64,000 nucleotides of DNA from Limnanthes douglasii subsp. nivea. Taxonomy: Eukaryota; Streptophyta; Magnoliopsida; Brassicales; Limnanthaceae. The stretch lies in contig JAUPFV010000001.1 in the NCBI GenBank assembly GCA_036936605.1, positions 71,877,910 through 71,941,909 on the forward strand, written 5' to 3'. Made by a program: the position numbers and the translations under genes. Below the pieces are notes generated by a model. That model made no database searches, was not told where the DNA came from, and saw only the letters and a program-made list of their open reading frames with translations. Positions 10,825 to 20,809 of the stretch are shown here, piece after piece. Positions within the stretch are counted from its first letter, which is position 1. Every line of letters begins with the position of its first letter.

Positions 10825-13783
10825 TTAAGGTGGAGCCTTTGAAGATGGCTCACCCTCATCAGTTCCCTTGGTCTTAACATCGCTTTTGTCTTCAATGACC
10901 TTCTTTCCTTTGGGGTCAGCCTCTTCTTCTCCCGGACTCTCTCCGGTTTCCTCCTCATCACCAGATGAGGATATATCAGTATACCCTTCATCAACCATGG
11001 TCCAATATGGGAGATCGTCGTCATCCACATAACGCCATAAGTCCCCAAGTCTTCTCTTCGGGAACTTCTCGTGAAATAAGAGGACCATGTCAGACTTTAC
11101 CTTTTCGATCAGTAGTTCTTCACTCCGTAGCATCTCCTTGGCATAAGCATTGACTTTGGCCTTGATCATGGCCTCTTGATCCTTCACCAGGGCAGCTTTC
11201 TCACCAATAGCCTGAGTCACTGCATTCTCCAAAGTAAGTTTGTCAGTAGTCAGATTGGTGACAATCTTTTCTTTTGCTGCAGTCTCATCTTTTGAGGTTT
11301 TCAAGTCTTTCTCCAACTCGGACAGCTTAGCCTGGAGATCTTCTAGGGTTTTCTCCAAAGAGGCAACTTTTGTGTTGCTCTCATCTTTACTCCTCTTCAG
11401 CTGCTCGTTCGACTCCTTAAGCAAGTCAACCTGGGTAGTGGCACCCCGGAGGTTATCGGACAGTTTTTCCTTCTCGGACTTAAGCTCCTTAATGGTTTCT
11501 GCCTGACTCCGGACTTGCCTTTCCAAGGTAAGCACAGGTTGCACGTTGCTAAGGAGAGAGTGAGCTATGATATCCCTTTCGCTGGAGACCAAGAAAGTTT
11601 TGCCATTAAAATTTACCGTGTTGGAATTACTTGGAGGAACATATGGCCCTGCAAACTCGTCCCTAGACAAACCAAGGAAGTAGTCACCTAGAGGACCCAG
11701 TCCGGTGACATCCACTTCATCCATGTTGATCTCTCCCCGTTCAATGTCATCAGTGTGAAGCTCCCCTGGAATCCCTTCGTTAAGGTTTTCTGGGATCTCT
11801 TCGGCTAATGTAGGATCAACTGGAAAAGTGGGCTCCGGGTCCCGGAGAGCAAATTCTTCTTCTTGAGAAGTTTTCTTCTTTTTTACTTCTCTCTCAACAC
11901 CCTCACTTACTTGTTTACGGGTTCGTTTGGAGACCCTCGTAGGTTTTGAGGGAGTCTCTCCGTGCTCTTTACTTTCCACTTCTACCACCTGTAGAAGGCT
12001 TGCATCAACTTGAACTGGAATTGGCGCCTCTGTGTCAGTCAGGGCCTTTTTCTCTGAATCTCCTGCTGTTTTCTTCCCTTTCTTCTTCTGGCCCTTCATC
12101 TTACTTGGGGCTTTGGCCCGAAGAGGGAGGAAAAGGGTCCCATCTAGCTCGTGAGACCTTCTTAGCACTATGTCATCATCAGGAGGGGTGGAGAACTCCT
12201 CCCATGTTAAATCCCTCCGACCTGTGGTGTTCCACAGGTGAGATCTGGCTAAGTTTCCCGGAGTGAAAGCCTTGTGGAACCGGTTCTCCCAGTTCTCTGC
12301 GGCCCATGTGTTTATTTTGCCACAGGTAACCTGTCCGGCTTTCGCATAGTCTCCGAACTCTTTTGGCAGTTCTGGCAAAACAAAAGAGCAACTAGTTAGT
12401 GAAAGCTTAAAGAGAAGAAATTCGAACAGAAACTTAAGGAAAGAACTTACGATCGCTCCTCCATCTACTCCGAAGAAGGCTAGGATTCTCCCCAACCTTG
12501 ATCTTCTTCCCGTTCTCCCATGAGCCACTTATAAACAAGAACTGGCTCCTCCACTTATTCTCCGATTCTAGGAGATCATCAACTGCTTTCAGATTGTTCC
12601 CCATATTGAAGTGATAAAAGGGGAACTGGTGGTGTTTGCACAGACTGGCAACAACAGCGAACTCTTCCATTGGAAGAGGAATTCCGGACAGCCTGGATGC
12701 CATAATACATGACATCAGGGTGTACCATCCGTTGGGGCTCAGCTGCGATGGGCATAGCTTCACTAAGTGGAAATAGCGCACTATCTCCGGATCCAATGGG
12801 AACCTGAGTCCCCAATTGAACAGCTCTGTAAAAAATACAATCTCATTCCTCTTACAATCCATCGGGGTCTCTGGATCGATGGGAATTCGGATCTTTACGT
12901 TTTCAGGGATCCCCCACTTAGTGCGAAGCCGTCCCAAGTCTCTAGTGTGAATAAATGCATACTTGGTTTTTAACAAAGATAAGAGATACTTAAACTCTAC
13001 CTTGTGAAAGCAGGGCCCAACTTTCCCTTCAAGGCACTCCGGCAGATCCGGACGGCTCAAGAACGAGTCCTCTTTGCCTTTCTTGGCAACGACTATGGCA
13101 GTATCAGCTTGTCCGGACGACTCGGACTCAAACCTAGCCTCCTCAATGGAGTCTTCCATCCTCTCCTCCATAACTGTTGGGGGAGCTTCTGCGGAAACAG
13201 CCCGGGGAGGGATGAAGCTTGGTACAGCTGATCCTCCGGACTGGCGACTCGTTGTATGTTTTTGAATTTTCACCTCAGCTTGAGTCTCTGAGGTCGAGGT
13301 TTCCTTTGGAGGTAATGGACTGCTGGCCTCCGGACCGACCGGCCTCTCCCGGAGGGTCCTAACAGTTGTTCCGGACCCAGACTCACTGGTGTTTTTCGAG
13401 GAGAGTCCCTTAACCAGTCGACTTGGTCTTTTCATGATCAGTTTCTCTGGGGAATGATCAGAGTCAGACCCCATAGCTATAAAGGTAGTTTTCTTCCTAA
13501 CACTTGTAACAACAACCTCCGGTTCGACGGTGGGAATTGACTCTTGGACTGATGAGCCAGAAACTATGGGGGAGAGTGTTGAGTGGAAGAGTTTTCTGGT
13601 TTTTGTACCTTTTGAAGAAGACGAACCCCTATCAGATTCTTCGATTGAAGTGGCTGGTCTCTCAACTGGCGATGCTGGTAGCCCTGCTGCTATCCGTTTC
13701 TCTTTTTCAACCCTTTGAGCTCTCTCTAATTCTGAAAGATTGAGCCAGCCACCCTTGATTAAAGCTGTTCTTGCTGTGAACAT
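10825..13783 (-). CDS. Antisense extra gene of element 1 (gypsy-type Transposase_28-like domain plus coiled coil)
   Basis: Two exons on the strand opposite gag-pol: 12451-13783 and 10825-12371. The 79-bp intron has GTAAGT and TTTTGCCAG ends. The product is about 959 residues, intact. Residues 1-245 are low-complexity and Ser/Pro-rich. Residues ~248-444 form a conserved block (RTKWGIPENVKI, FNWGLRFPLDPE, PSQLSPNGWYTLM) like Pfam's putative gypsy-type transposon domain (Transposase_28, from memory). Residues ~728-871 are a long heptad coiled coil, and the C-terminus is acidic. No transmembrane segment or signal peptide is visible, so it is not envelope-like. Antisense extra ORFs are known in the Tat branch, but their role is not. 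It has its own TATA box at 13872-13879. Confidence 0.85.
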
Positions 13784-14209
13784 AAAACGATTAAGGAAAT
13801 CTCAAGGTTTTAGAAAGATGAAGTTTTGAGTAAAATGGCAAAGTGAAAATGATACTGTGAAAGATGAATAGTATTTATAGTAAAGGTAAAAAAGGGGGTT
13901 TGATTCCTAGGAGAATCCGAAAAGTTGAGCAATGATTAAAAGACGGCGCTGACGTCATCAGAACCATTTAAAGAAGTTACCTATTCAATAAAGTGGTGTA
14001 ATTTTCGAGGTAGAAAAACGGCTGGAGTGGCCAACCGGAGGGTGACACGTGTCCCACTACTCCTGACAAAGAACCGTTTGGAATTCGTAACGGTTGGCCT
14101 GTCCGGGCCTATCTCAACTCTCTTCGAATCAGAGGACCACTTCCGAAATCGAACTGTTTTTCAGTTCTTTAACAAGGACACTTGTTCAAATACCTAAAAA
14201 AGGGGCTCC
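13784..14209 (-). promoter_or_regulatory. Promoter of the antisense gene, plus polypurine tract of element 1
   Basis: Read on the minus strand toward 13783. A TATA box (TATAAATA, 13872-13879) lies ~90 bp before the ATG, a TGACGTCA box is at 13950-13957, and the palindrome GACACGTGTC is at 14044-14053. The same palindrome and a TATA box sit at matching distances upstream of the antisense genes of elements 2 and 3. On the plus strand the segment ends with the polypurine tract AAAAAAGGGGCTCC (14196-14209), which primes plus-strand DNA next to the 3' LTR. Confidence 0.75.
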
Positions 14210-14681
14210 TGATGAGTCCGAATTCGAAGAGCTCCCCGGAAGGGTAGTCCAAAGTAAAACTCCCCGAAAATCGGACAGACTCCAAGACTATAATCCGAAC
14301 AGGACTGTTTGATCCGGGCAGGTGATTTTGGACACAGCAAACATAAGACGATTCGAACTATGACTAAAGTACTTTTAAACCTAATCACTATCTGACTAAG
14401 CTACCTGTGCATTTGCTTAAACTTCATGGGTCTTTAAACATGACCCGGGTCCATGAAACTTGACCCGAAAGCCCATAAGGGCCCAAATTACACACTATAA
14501 ATACCCAACCACCAGCATTAACTATGGGTAAGAAAAATTAACTGCTGCCAGGCTGCTCAATTCTCTCACCACCCTTAAAACACCTTGAAACACCACCACA
14601 CCACCGTGAAACACCCTTACGCCGCCTTAAAACTCCACTTAAAATTACCAGCCTACCCTCAGGCTACTTTTATCCACACCA
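14210..14681 (+). repeat. Element 1 3' LTR (472 bp)
   Basis: Identical to the 5' LTR at every base I compared. It is followed by the target duplication CTATC and then by array sequence GATGAGAAAAAATC, which is the natural continuation of the interrupted repeat unit (compare 384-420). Confidence 0.97.
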
Positions 14682-15734
14682 CTATCGATGAGAAAAAATC
14701 AGAGCTATGAGTATCGCTACTGTCTTGATGGAGCTTCTATTTAGGTTTTTTAATTTATCAATCCCACATCGGTCATTTGAACAATCTTATACTCTAATTC
14801 CAGACTATAAGTAACAACTGGAAAAAGAACACAAGGTCATTTGAAACTTTAAACGGATTGTGATTGGTTGTTCTATTTCCAGTTTTATTAAAATGTAAGC
14901 GACTAGTTAAGACTTCCATGTGCTGAATAATAGTAGTCTTCCATGTGTTGAATAATAGTTAATATTGTTCTCTTTTATAAATTCATGTTAATTAGTATTC
15001 TTTTCATGCATGTAAAATTTGACTAGATAAGCCACCAATTTAGAATTTATAATATTTTCCATATTTTCATATAGCTCAAATTTAGGCTCCAAAATAGACT
15101 AGTCTCCAGATGAGGAAACATGTGTATCCGTTTCTTCAGTTCAGCTTCATGGGTCCCAATTTTTTTTATTATAATGGAAATAAAATTATAACGTTCTACA
15201 AATTTGTATTTGTCAAATGTGCTTCCATAACTATTAAAATTAATGAGATGGTTGAAATTTTATTCATCAAGTAACTGTGGGCCGCAAACTAGTCATTAGT
15301 TTGAGACTTAGCTTAGAAGGCAGCAAACAACCAGTACTTGTGATCCATTTACAACATTTGATATCTCTTCCCAAAATCATTCAACCTTACTAAGACACAC
15401 ATATTCTCATAAGTGCACCAAATTGCAAGGTCCCAAAGAGTAAAATACTAGTGGGTTCGAACCCATCAAGTGAAAAAACATTTTTCATGTAAGCACTGCA
15501 TAAATCTAGAACATAGAAACCTGCTTTGATAACCTCTCTGATGTCCACATCCTCACTAATGTTCAATTCAGTGTTTGGGATTTCAGTTCAATTTTTTTTA
15601 TATATATGATACTCTGCTTCGCCAAAGTACCATGTTATAAATTAAGGCGATCTATATGTAATCATAACGCAGTTAGTATATCCTCATAGAGACTTGATTG
15701 TTGTTCTTCATCAAGTAGTGTCGAGAAACCTATC
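14682..15734. repeat. Tandem array segment duplicating 3230-4209
   Basis: After ~65 bp that continues the interrupted unit, the sequence switches within a shared ATTTAGGTTTTTTAATTT tract to a near-perfect copy of the segment left of element 1. The offset is a constant 11,525 bp from about 3230 to 4209, including the odd internal duplication TAGTAGTCTTCCATGTG. I noticed one substitution (4013 region, TTT versus TCT). It ends in the same CTATC insertion point, followed by LTR sequence. Confidence 0.85.
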
Positions 15735-16075
15735 TGATGAGTCCGAATTCGAAGAGCTCCCCGGAAGGGTAGTCCAAAGTAAAACTCCCCGAAAATCGGA
15801 CAGACTCCAAGACTATAATCCGAACAGGACTGTTTGATCCGGGCAGGTGATTTTGGACACAGCAAACATAAGACGATTCGAACTATGACTAAAGTACTTT
15901 TAAACCTAATCACTATCTGACTAAGCTACCTGTGCATTTGTTTAAACTTCATGGGTCTTTAAACATGACCCGGGTCCATGAAACTTGACCCGAAAGCCCA
16001 TAAGGGCCCAAATTACACACTATAAATACCCAACCACCAGCATTAACTATGGGTAAGAAAAATTAACTGCTGCCA
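15735..16075 (+). repeat. Truncated second copy of the element 1 LTR (first 341 bp)
   Basis: Matches 4210-4550 with one visible change (GCATTTGCTTAAAC to GCATTTGTTTAAAC) and stops at LTR base 341. It shares the exact CTATC insertion point with element 1, so it derives from the same insertion by duplication. A 15-base filler, AATTACACACTATAA (16076-16090), repeats an internal LTR segment and joins it to array sequence. Confidence 0.9.
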
Positions 16076-16876
16076 AATTACACACTATAATTACTATTTT
16101 TTTCATGCATGTACAATTTGAGTAGATAAGCCACCAATTGAGAATTTATAATATTTTCTATATTTTCATATAGCTCGAATTTAGGCTCCAGAACAGACTA
16201 GTCTCCAGAGGAAGAAACATGAGTATCCGTTTCTTCAGTTCAGCTTGATGGGTCCTAAATTTTTTATTATCTTGGAAATAAAATTATAACGTTCCACAAA
16301 TTTGCATTTGTCAAATTTGCTTCTATAATTGTGGAAATCAATGAGATAGTTGAAATTTTATTCATCAAGTAACTGTGGGCCGCAAACTAGTCATTAGTTT
16401 GAGAGTTAGCTTAGAAGGCAGCAAACGACCATTACTTGTGATCCCCTATAAGCGGATTGTGATTGGGATTTCAGTTCAAAAAATGTTTTGTATATAATAC
16501 TCTGCTTCGGTAAAGTACCATGTTGTAAATTAAGGTGATCTAATGTAATCATAACGCAGTTTGTATATCCTCATAGAGACTCGATTGTTGTTCTTGATCA
16601 AGTAGTGTCGAGAAACTTGTCGATGAGCAAAAATTAGAAGAGCTATGAGTATCGGTACTTTCTTGATGCATCTTTTATTTAGGTTTTTTAATTTCTACAA
16701 TCCCACAACAGTTATTTGAAAAATCTTATACTCTAATCCGTGACTATAAGTAACAACTGGAAAAGAACACAAGGTCATTTGAAACTATAAACAGATTGTG
16801 ATTGGTTGTTTCTATTTCTAGTTTTATTGAAATGTAAGCGACGAGTTAAAACTTCTATGTGCTGAATAATAGTTAA
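16076..16876. repeat. Tandem array block between elements 1 and 2
   Basis: Array sequence resumes at TTACTATTTTTTTCATGC (compare ~675) and runs to GAATAATAGTTAAT, where element 2 begins abruptly. It contains another short unit variant (CTTGTGATCCCCTATAAGCGG near 16435), matching those near 935 and 26085. No gene seen. Confidence 0.85.
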
Positions 16877-17325
16877 TCCGGACAGTCCGACCTTCTTTAG
16901 GTGTTTGATCAAATATTCTTGTCAAAAACCTGAAAAACAGTCCGACCTTAGGGGTAGTTTTAATCCGGACAGGTCTATTTGCCTTATGGTTTCATCCGGA
17001 CCGATAAAGCTTCATGAATTCAAACGGTTTTTTGCCAGAGTTCATGGGACACGTGTCGATTTTTGATTGGTTGCTTCAGTCGTTTTTTCACCTTGAATTT
17101 CGAACCCACCTTCTTCGAAAAGCAACCTTTTAATTGAAGGTAGTGACATCAGCGCCGTCTTTAATCAATACCAATATTTTCGAATTCTCCTAGGAATCAA
17201 CTTCCTTTTTCAGATTTACTATAAATTCAAACACATTTTCTACTGTTTTACCATCTCTTTCATATTTACTCTCCATAATTTCTCAAAGCTTTCTCTCTCT
17301 AAAGCAAAAACTTGCTCAATAGTTT
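16877..17325 (+). promoter_or_regulatory. Promoter region of the element 2 antisense gene
   Basis: Contains repeated CCGGACAG/CAGTCCGACC words (16877-17000), the palindrome GACACGTGTC (17048-17057, 269 bp before the ATG), a TGACATCAGCGCCGTC block homologous (inverted) to the TGACGTCA block of element 1, and a TATA box TATAAAT (17220-17226, ~105 bp before the ATG). The layout matches elements 1 and 3. Confidence 0.65.
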
Positions 17326-20265
17326 ATGTTTACAGCGAGGAACGCTCTGATCAAAGGCGGGTGGCTCAACCTTTCTGAATTAGAGAAGGCACAAAAGGTC
17401 GAAAGGGAAAGACGAATTGCGGCAGGGTTACCCACTTCGCCTGTTGATAGACCAATTACTTCTGCCACAGAGTCTGATCAAGGTTCTTCTTCCTCAAAAG
17501 GTACAAAACCAAAGAAGCTATTCCAAACTAACCTCTCCCCCATTATCTCTGGTTCCTCGGTCCAGGAATCGGAACCCATTGTCGAGCCAGGAGTAACAGT
17601 TACCAGTTTCAAAAAACCCTCCCCCTTCATAGCTATGGGGTCAGATACGGAGCACTCTCCTCAAAAGCTAGTTGACCGGAGAAGAGGCCGGTTAGTTAAA
17701 GGCCAAGCTTCCAAGAGTACCCCCTCAAAATCAGGTGCTAAAGACAGTAGCACAGGGTCAGAAGTGCCCATCAAAGTTCCCAAGGGCAGGCTGCCCGGTT
17801 CGGAGGGCATTAGTCCAAGTCTTCGAAGAGAAAAATCTGTATCGGAGCCCCAATCGGAGGCCATAAATCAAGGGGATACTGAAGCCCATCAGTCCGGAGT
17901 TCAGGCTGAGCCAGAGCTGAACCCTCCCTCTACTACTGCTACCGAAATCCCTTCATCAATTATGGAGGATGTAATGGAGGACTCTGTCGAAGAGGCCCCA
18001 TTCGAGTCTGAGCCCTCCGGTCAGACCAGTAGTGCTACTGTTGCCAAAAAAGACAAAGGTAAAGAGAAGCTGTGTTTGAAGCATCCGGATCTGTCTGAGA
18101 GCTTAGAAGGAAAGGTGGGGCCTTATTTCCACAAGGTCAATGTCAAGTATCTCTTTGCCCTGCAGAAAATTAACTACGCATTCATCCACACAGCTGAGCT
18201 GGGCCGGATGCGTACAAAGTGGGGAATACCGGAGAATGTGAAGATCAGGATCCCCATTCACCCAGAGACTCCCATGGATTGCAAATTAACCGAAGTTGTC
18301 ATCTTCACGGAGCTGTTCAATTGGGGACTTAGACTCCCCCTGGACCCTGAAATTGTCAGATACTTCCATCTGATAAAGCTCTGTCCGAGCCAACTGAGCC
18401 CAAATGCCTGGTACACCCTCATGGCCAGCATCATGGCTTCGAGGCTCTCCGGGATCCCTCTGCCTATGGAGGAGTTTGCCGCTGTGGCCGGTCTTTGTAA
18501 AAACCCCAACATACCTTTCTATCACTTCAATATGGGGGACAATCTCAAAGCTGTGGATGACCTGCTAGAGGCGGAGAGGAACTGGAGGACTCAATTTCTA
18601 TTTGTAAGTGGGGCTTGGGAAAATGGAAGGAAAATCAAGTCCGGAGTGAACCCAAGTCTTCTCAGAAACAGGTGGAGGAGTGATCGTAAGTTTCCCGCTT
18701 TATACTTTTGTCTTTTTTTTAGAGTTAGTTTAAACTAATTGGTCTTACTTTTGCCTTAGCAGATCTGCCCAAGGAATTTAGTGATTATCTGAAAGCCGGG
18801 CAGACTACTTGCACCAAGATTAATGCTTGGGCTGCTGAGAGGTGGGGGAACCGGTTCCATGCTTCTTGGCAATGTGTCACTTGTGGAACACCACAGGTCG
18901 GAGAGACTTGTCTTGGGAGGAGCTCACCACTCAGCCTCCTCCGGATGTTGTGCTTAAAAGGACCCACGAACCAGATGGGACACTCTACTTTCCAGGCCGG
19001 GCCAAAGCCCCAAGCAAGATGAAGGGTAAAAAGAAAGGCAAGAAAGTGGTTGGTGAAGCTAACCCTGGAGAAGTGGAGGAGGATGCTCCTATAAATCCGG
19101 AGGGGGCAGTTCACAACCAAATCGATGTTGCTCTCTTGGAAGTGGTGGAGCAGGAGACTGAAAGGCAAGAAGTGCCCTTCCCGAATCCTCCAAGAGCTTC
19201 CAAAAGAGATCGTAAACGGGGAGGAGAAAGCAAGGATAGAGAGGCCAAGTAGAAAAAGACCTCCAAAGGTGACGAGCTTTCTCTCCGGGCTCCGGAGCCT
19301 TCTTTTCAAGCTGATCCTGTTGACCCAACGCATGCGGAGGAGATACCAGGTGACTTTCATACCGATGAGGTCGAGGGGGGAGATCTCAATATTGACGGGG
19401 TCGACATCACCGGTCTGGGTGGGCTTGGTGAGTACTTCATCAATCTTCCCATATACGATTTTGCCGGACCTTACCTCCCTCCAAGCACCTCAAACACGGT
19501 CACTTTCAATGGTAAGACCTTTATCGTTTCTAGTGAAAGGGATGCTATAGCCCACTCTTTGTTAAGGAATGTCCAGCCTGTACTTGTGTTGGAGAAACAA
19601 GTCCGAAATCAGGCAGACATCATCAAAGATCTTAAGTCTGATAAAGAGAGGCTGTCTGATGACCTTCGCACTGCCACTTCCAATGCTGTCATTCTAAAGG
19701 AAGAAAATGTGGAGTTGAAGAGAAACCAAGAGGCAAGCACCACAAAAGTCACCACATTAGAGGACACCATCACAGAGCTCCGGGAGAAGCTGTCCGGTCT
19801 GGAGAAAGATCTTGCCACCTCAAAGGGAGAATCCAAGGCCAAAGACCAAATCATCACCAACCTGACCAATGACAAAATTTCTCTTGAGAATACAGTGTCC
19901 AAGGCTGCGAGGAGAAAGCTACTTTGCTAAGGGAGCAGGAGGCCAAGATCCAAGCCAAGATCGATGCTTATGCCAAAGCCGTGATCGACACCCAGGAGGA
20001 AATATATGACAAGGTAAGGTCTGACATGGTTCTACTCTTCCATGAGAAATTTCCGAAGAGGAACCTTGGGGGTTTATGGCTTCATGTTGAGTCCGACGAC
20101 CTCCTGTATCACACAATGGCTGAAGATGACAGGTGTGGTTGCTCCAGTGCTTCCTCATCGGATGCCGAAGAACACACCGGGGAGAGCCCTAATGATGAGA
20201 AAGGTGATCTCAAAGGGAAGAAAAAGACAGATGAAGGTGAGCCATCTTCAAAGGCTCAGCCTTAA
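17326..20265 (+). pseudogene. Antisense extra gene of element 2, disrupted
   Basis: Homologue of the 959-residue antisense gene of element 1. Exon 1 (17326 to ~18685) is open from the ATG (MFTARNALIKGGWLNLSELE) through the Transposase_28-like block to RWRSD. An intron follows, ending in a tandem TAGCAG acceptor near 18762. Exon 2 is broken by a frameshift near 18860 (after WGNRFH), a TAG near 19249, and more shifts before the coiled coil (19559-19930) and the acidic end (TAA at 20263-20265). Its 3' region carries the AAAGTCCTTGGAAGGCCAAGG word also seen in element 1. Confidence 0.85.
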
Positions 20266-20809
20266 CTCAAGATTTACTTTTTACTTGTTTACCCAAACTA
20301 AAGTCCTTGGATGGCCAAAGCACTCTTTTTTGTAATTGTGTTCGGTGTCTGAACGGATAGGTTTTTTGTTCTATTTTGACAATTCGAAAGTCCTTGGAAG
20401 GCCAAGGCACCTTAAGTTATTTTAATGAATACTTTTGTTTTGTGCAATCCTCATCTTCTTTCATTGTTTGTTCCAATTTTGATGCCTAGAGTTTAAACAG
20501 CCTTTAGTTATTTCATAGTGAAAGTGTTTAAATTCTTCGGTTGGAGTTTAAATAGCCCTTAGTTATTCATAGTGAGAGTGTTTAAATTCTCCGATGACGA
20601 GTATTTAAGTGGTCATCCCTTTTTTATTTTAGTCCGGATAGTGTGACAAAGGACAAAACTTGAAACACTTTAAAATATTTTTAAGAAGGCATCAAGTTTC
20701 ATTAAAAGCCCGGACACCTCGTCAAAACCTCCCTGTGCCACCAGGGAGGAAAGAGTATACCCCCAAATATTTACATGGATGTTTAAACAAGTAAATATTT
20801 ACACAAATG
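20266..20809. other. Non-coding spacer of element 2 with perfect hairpin
   Basis: Lies between the 3' ends of the antisense gene and pol. CCTCCCTG (20728-20735), a 6-base loop TGCCAC and CAGGGAGG (20742-20749) form a perfect 8-bp stem. On the element's sense strand it is followed by GGTTTTGACGAGG. Similar TTTAAACAGCCTTTAGTTATT and TTTAAATAGCCCTTAGTTATT blocks recur near 20500 and 20550. No gene. Confidence 0.6.

Larger units (their letters stand above)
4210..14681 (+). mobile_element. Element 1: complete Tat-lineage Ty3/gypsy LTR retrotransposon with extra antisense gene
   Basis: A 10,472-bp element bounded by two identical 472-bp LTRs (TGATGAG...ACACCA) and a 5-bp target duplication CTATC (4205-4209 and 14682-14686). 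The order is LTR, primer-binding site, gag-protease, leaky stop, RT-RNaseH-integrase, a conserved hairpin, a spliced antisense gene, polypurine tract, LTR. All reading frames are open apart from the gag-pol stop. The RT-RH-INT order, the DTGSS protease, the CX3HX4HX4C Gag knuckle and an extra gene after integrase place it in the Tat/Ogre/Retand branch (family knowledge). Zero LTR differences mean a very recent insertion, so it may still be able to move. Confidence 0.95.

Noticed and set aside
10825..13783. Envelope-like gene interpretation of the extra gypsy gene
   Set aside because: It is antisense to pol, spliced, and lacks a signal peptide or transmembrane segments. It matches the antisense extra genes of the Tat branch instead.
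16877..17325. Left LTR of element 2
   Set aside because: No TGATGAG/CTCATCA end and no similarity to 25673-26078. The sequence matches the antisense-gene promoter region instead.
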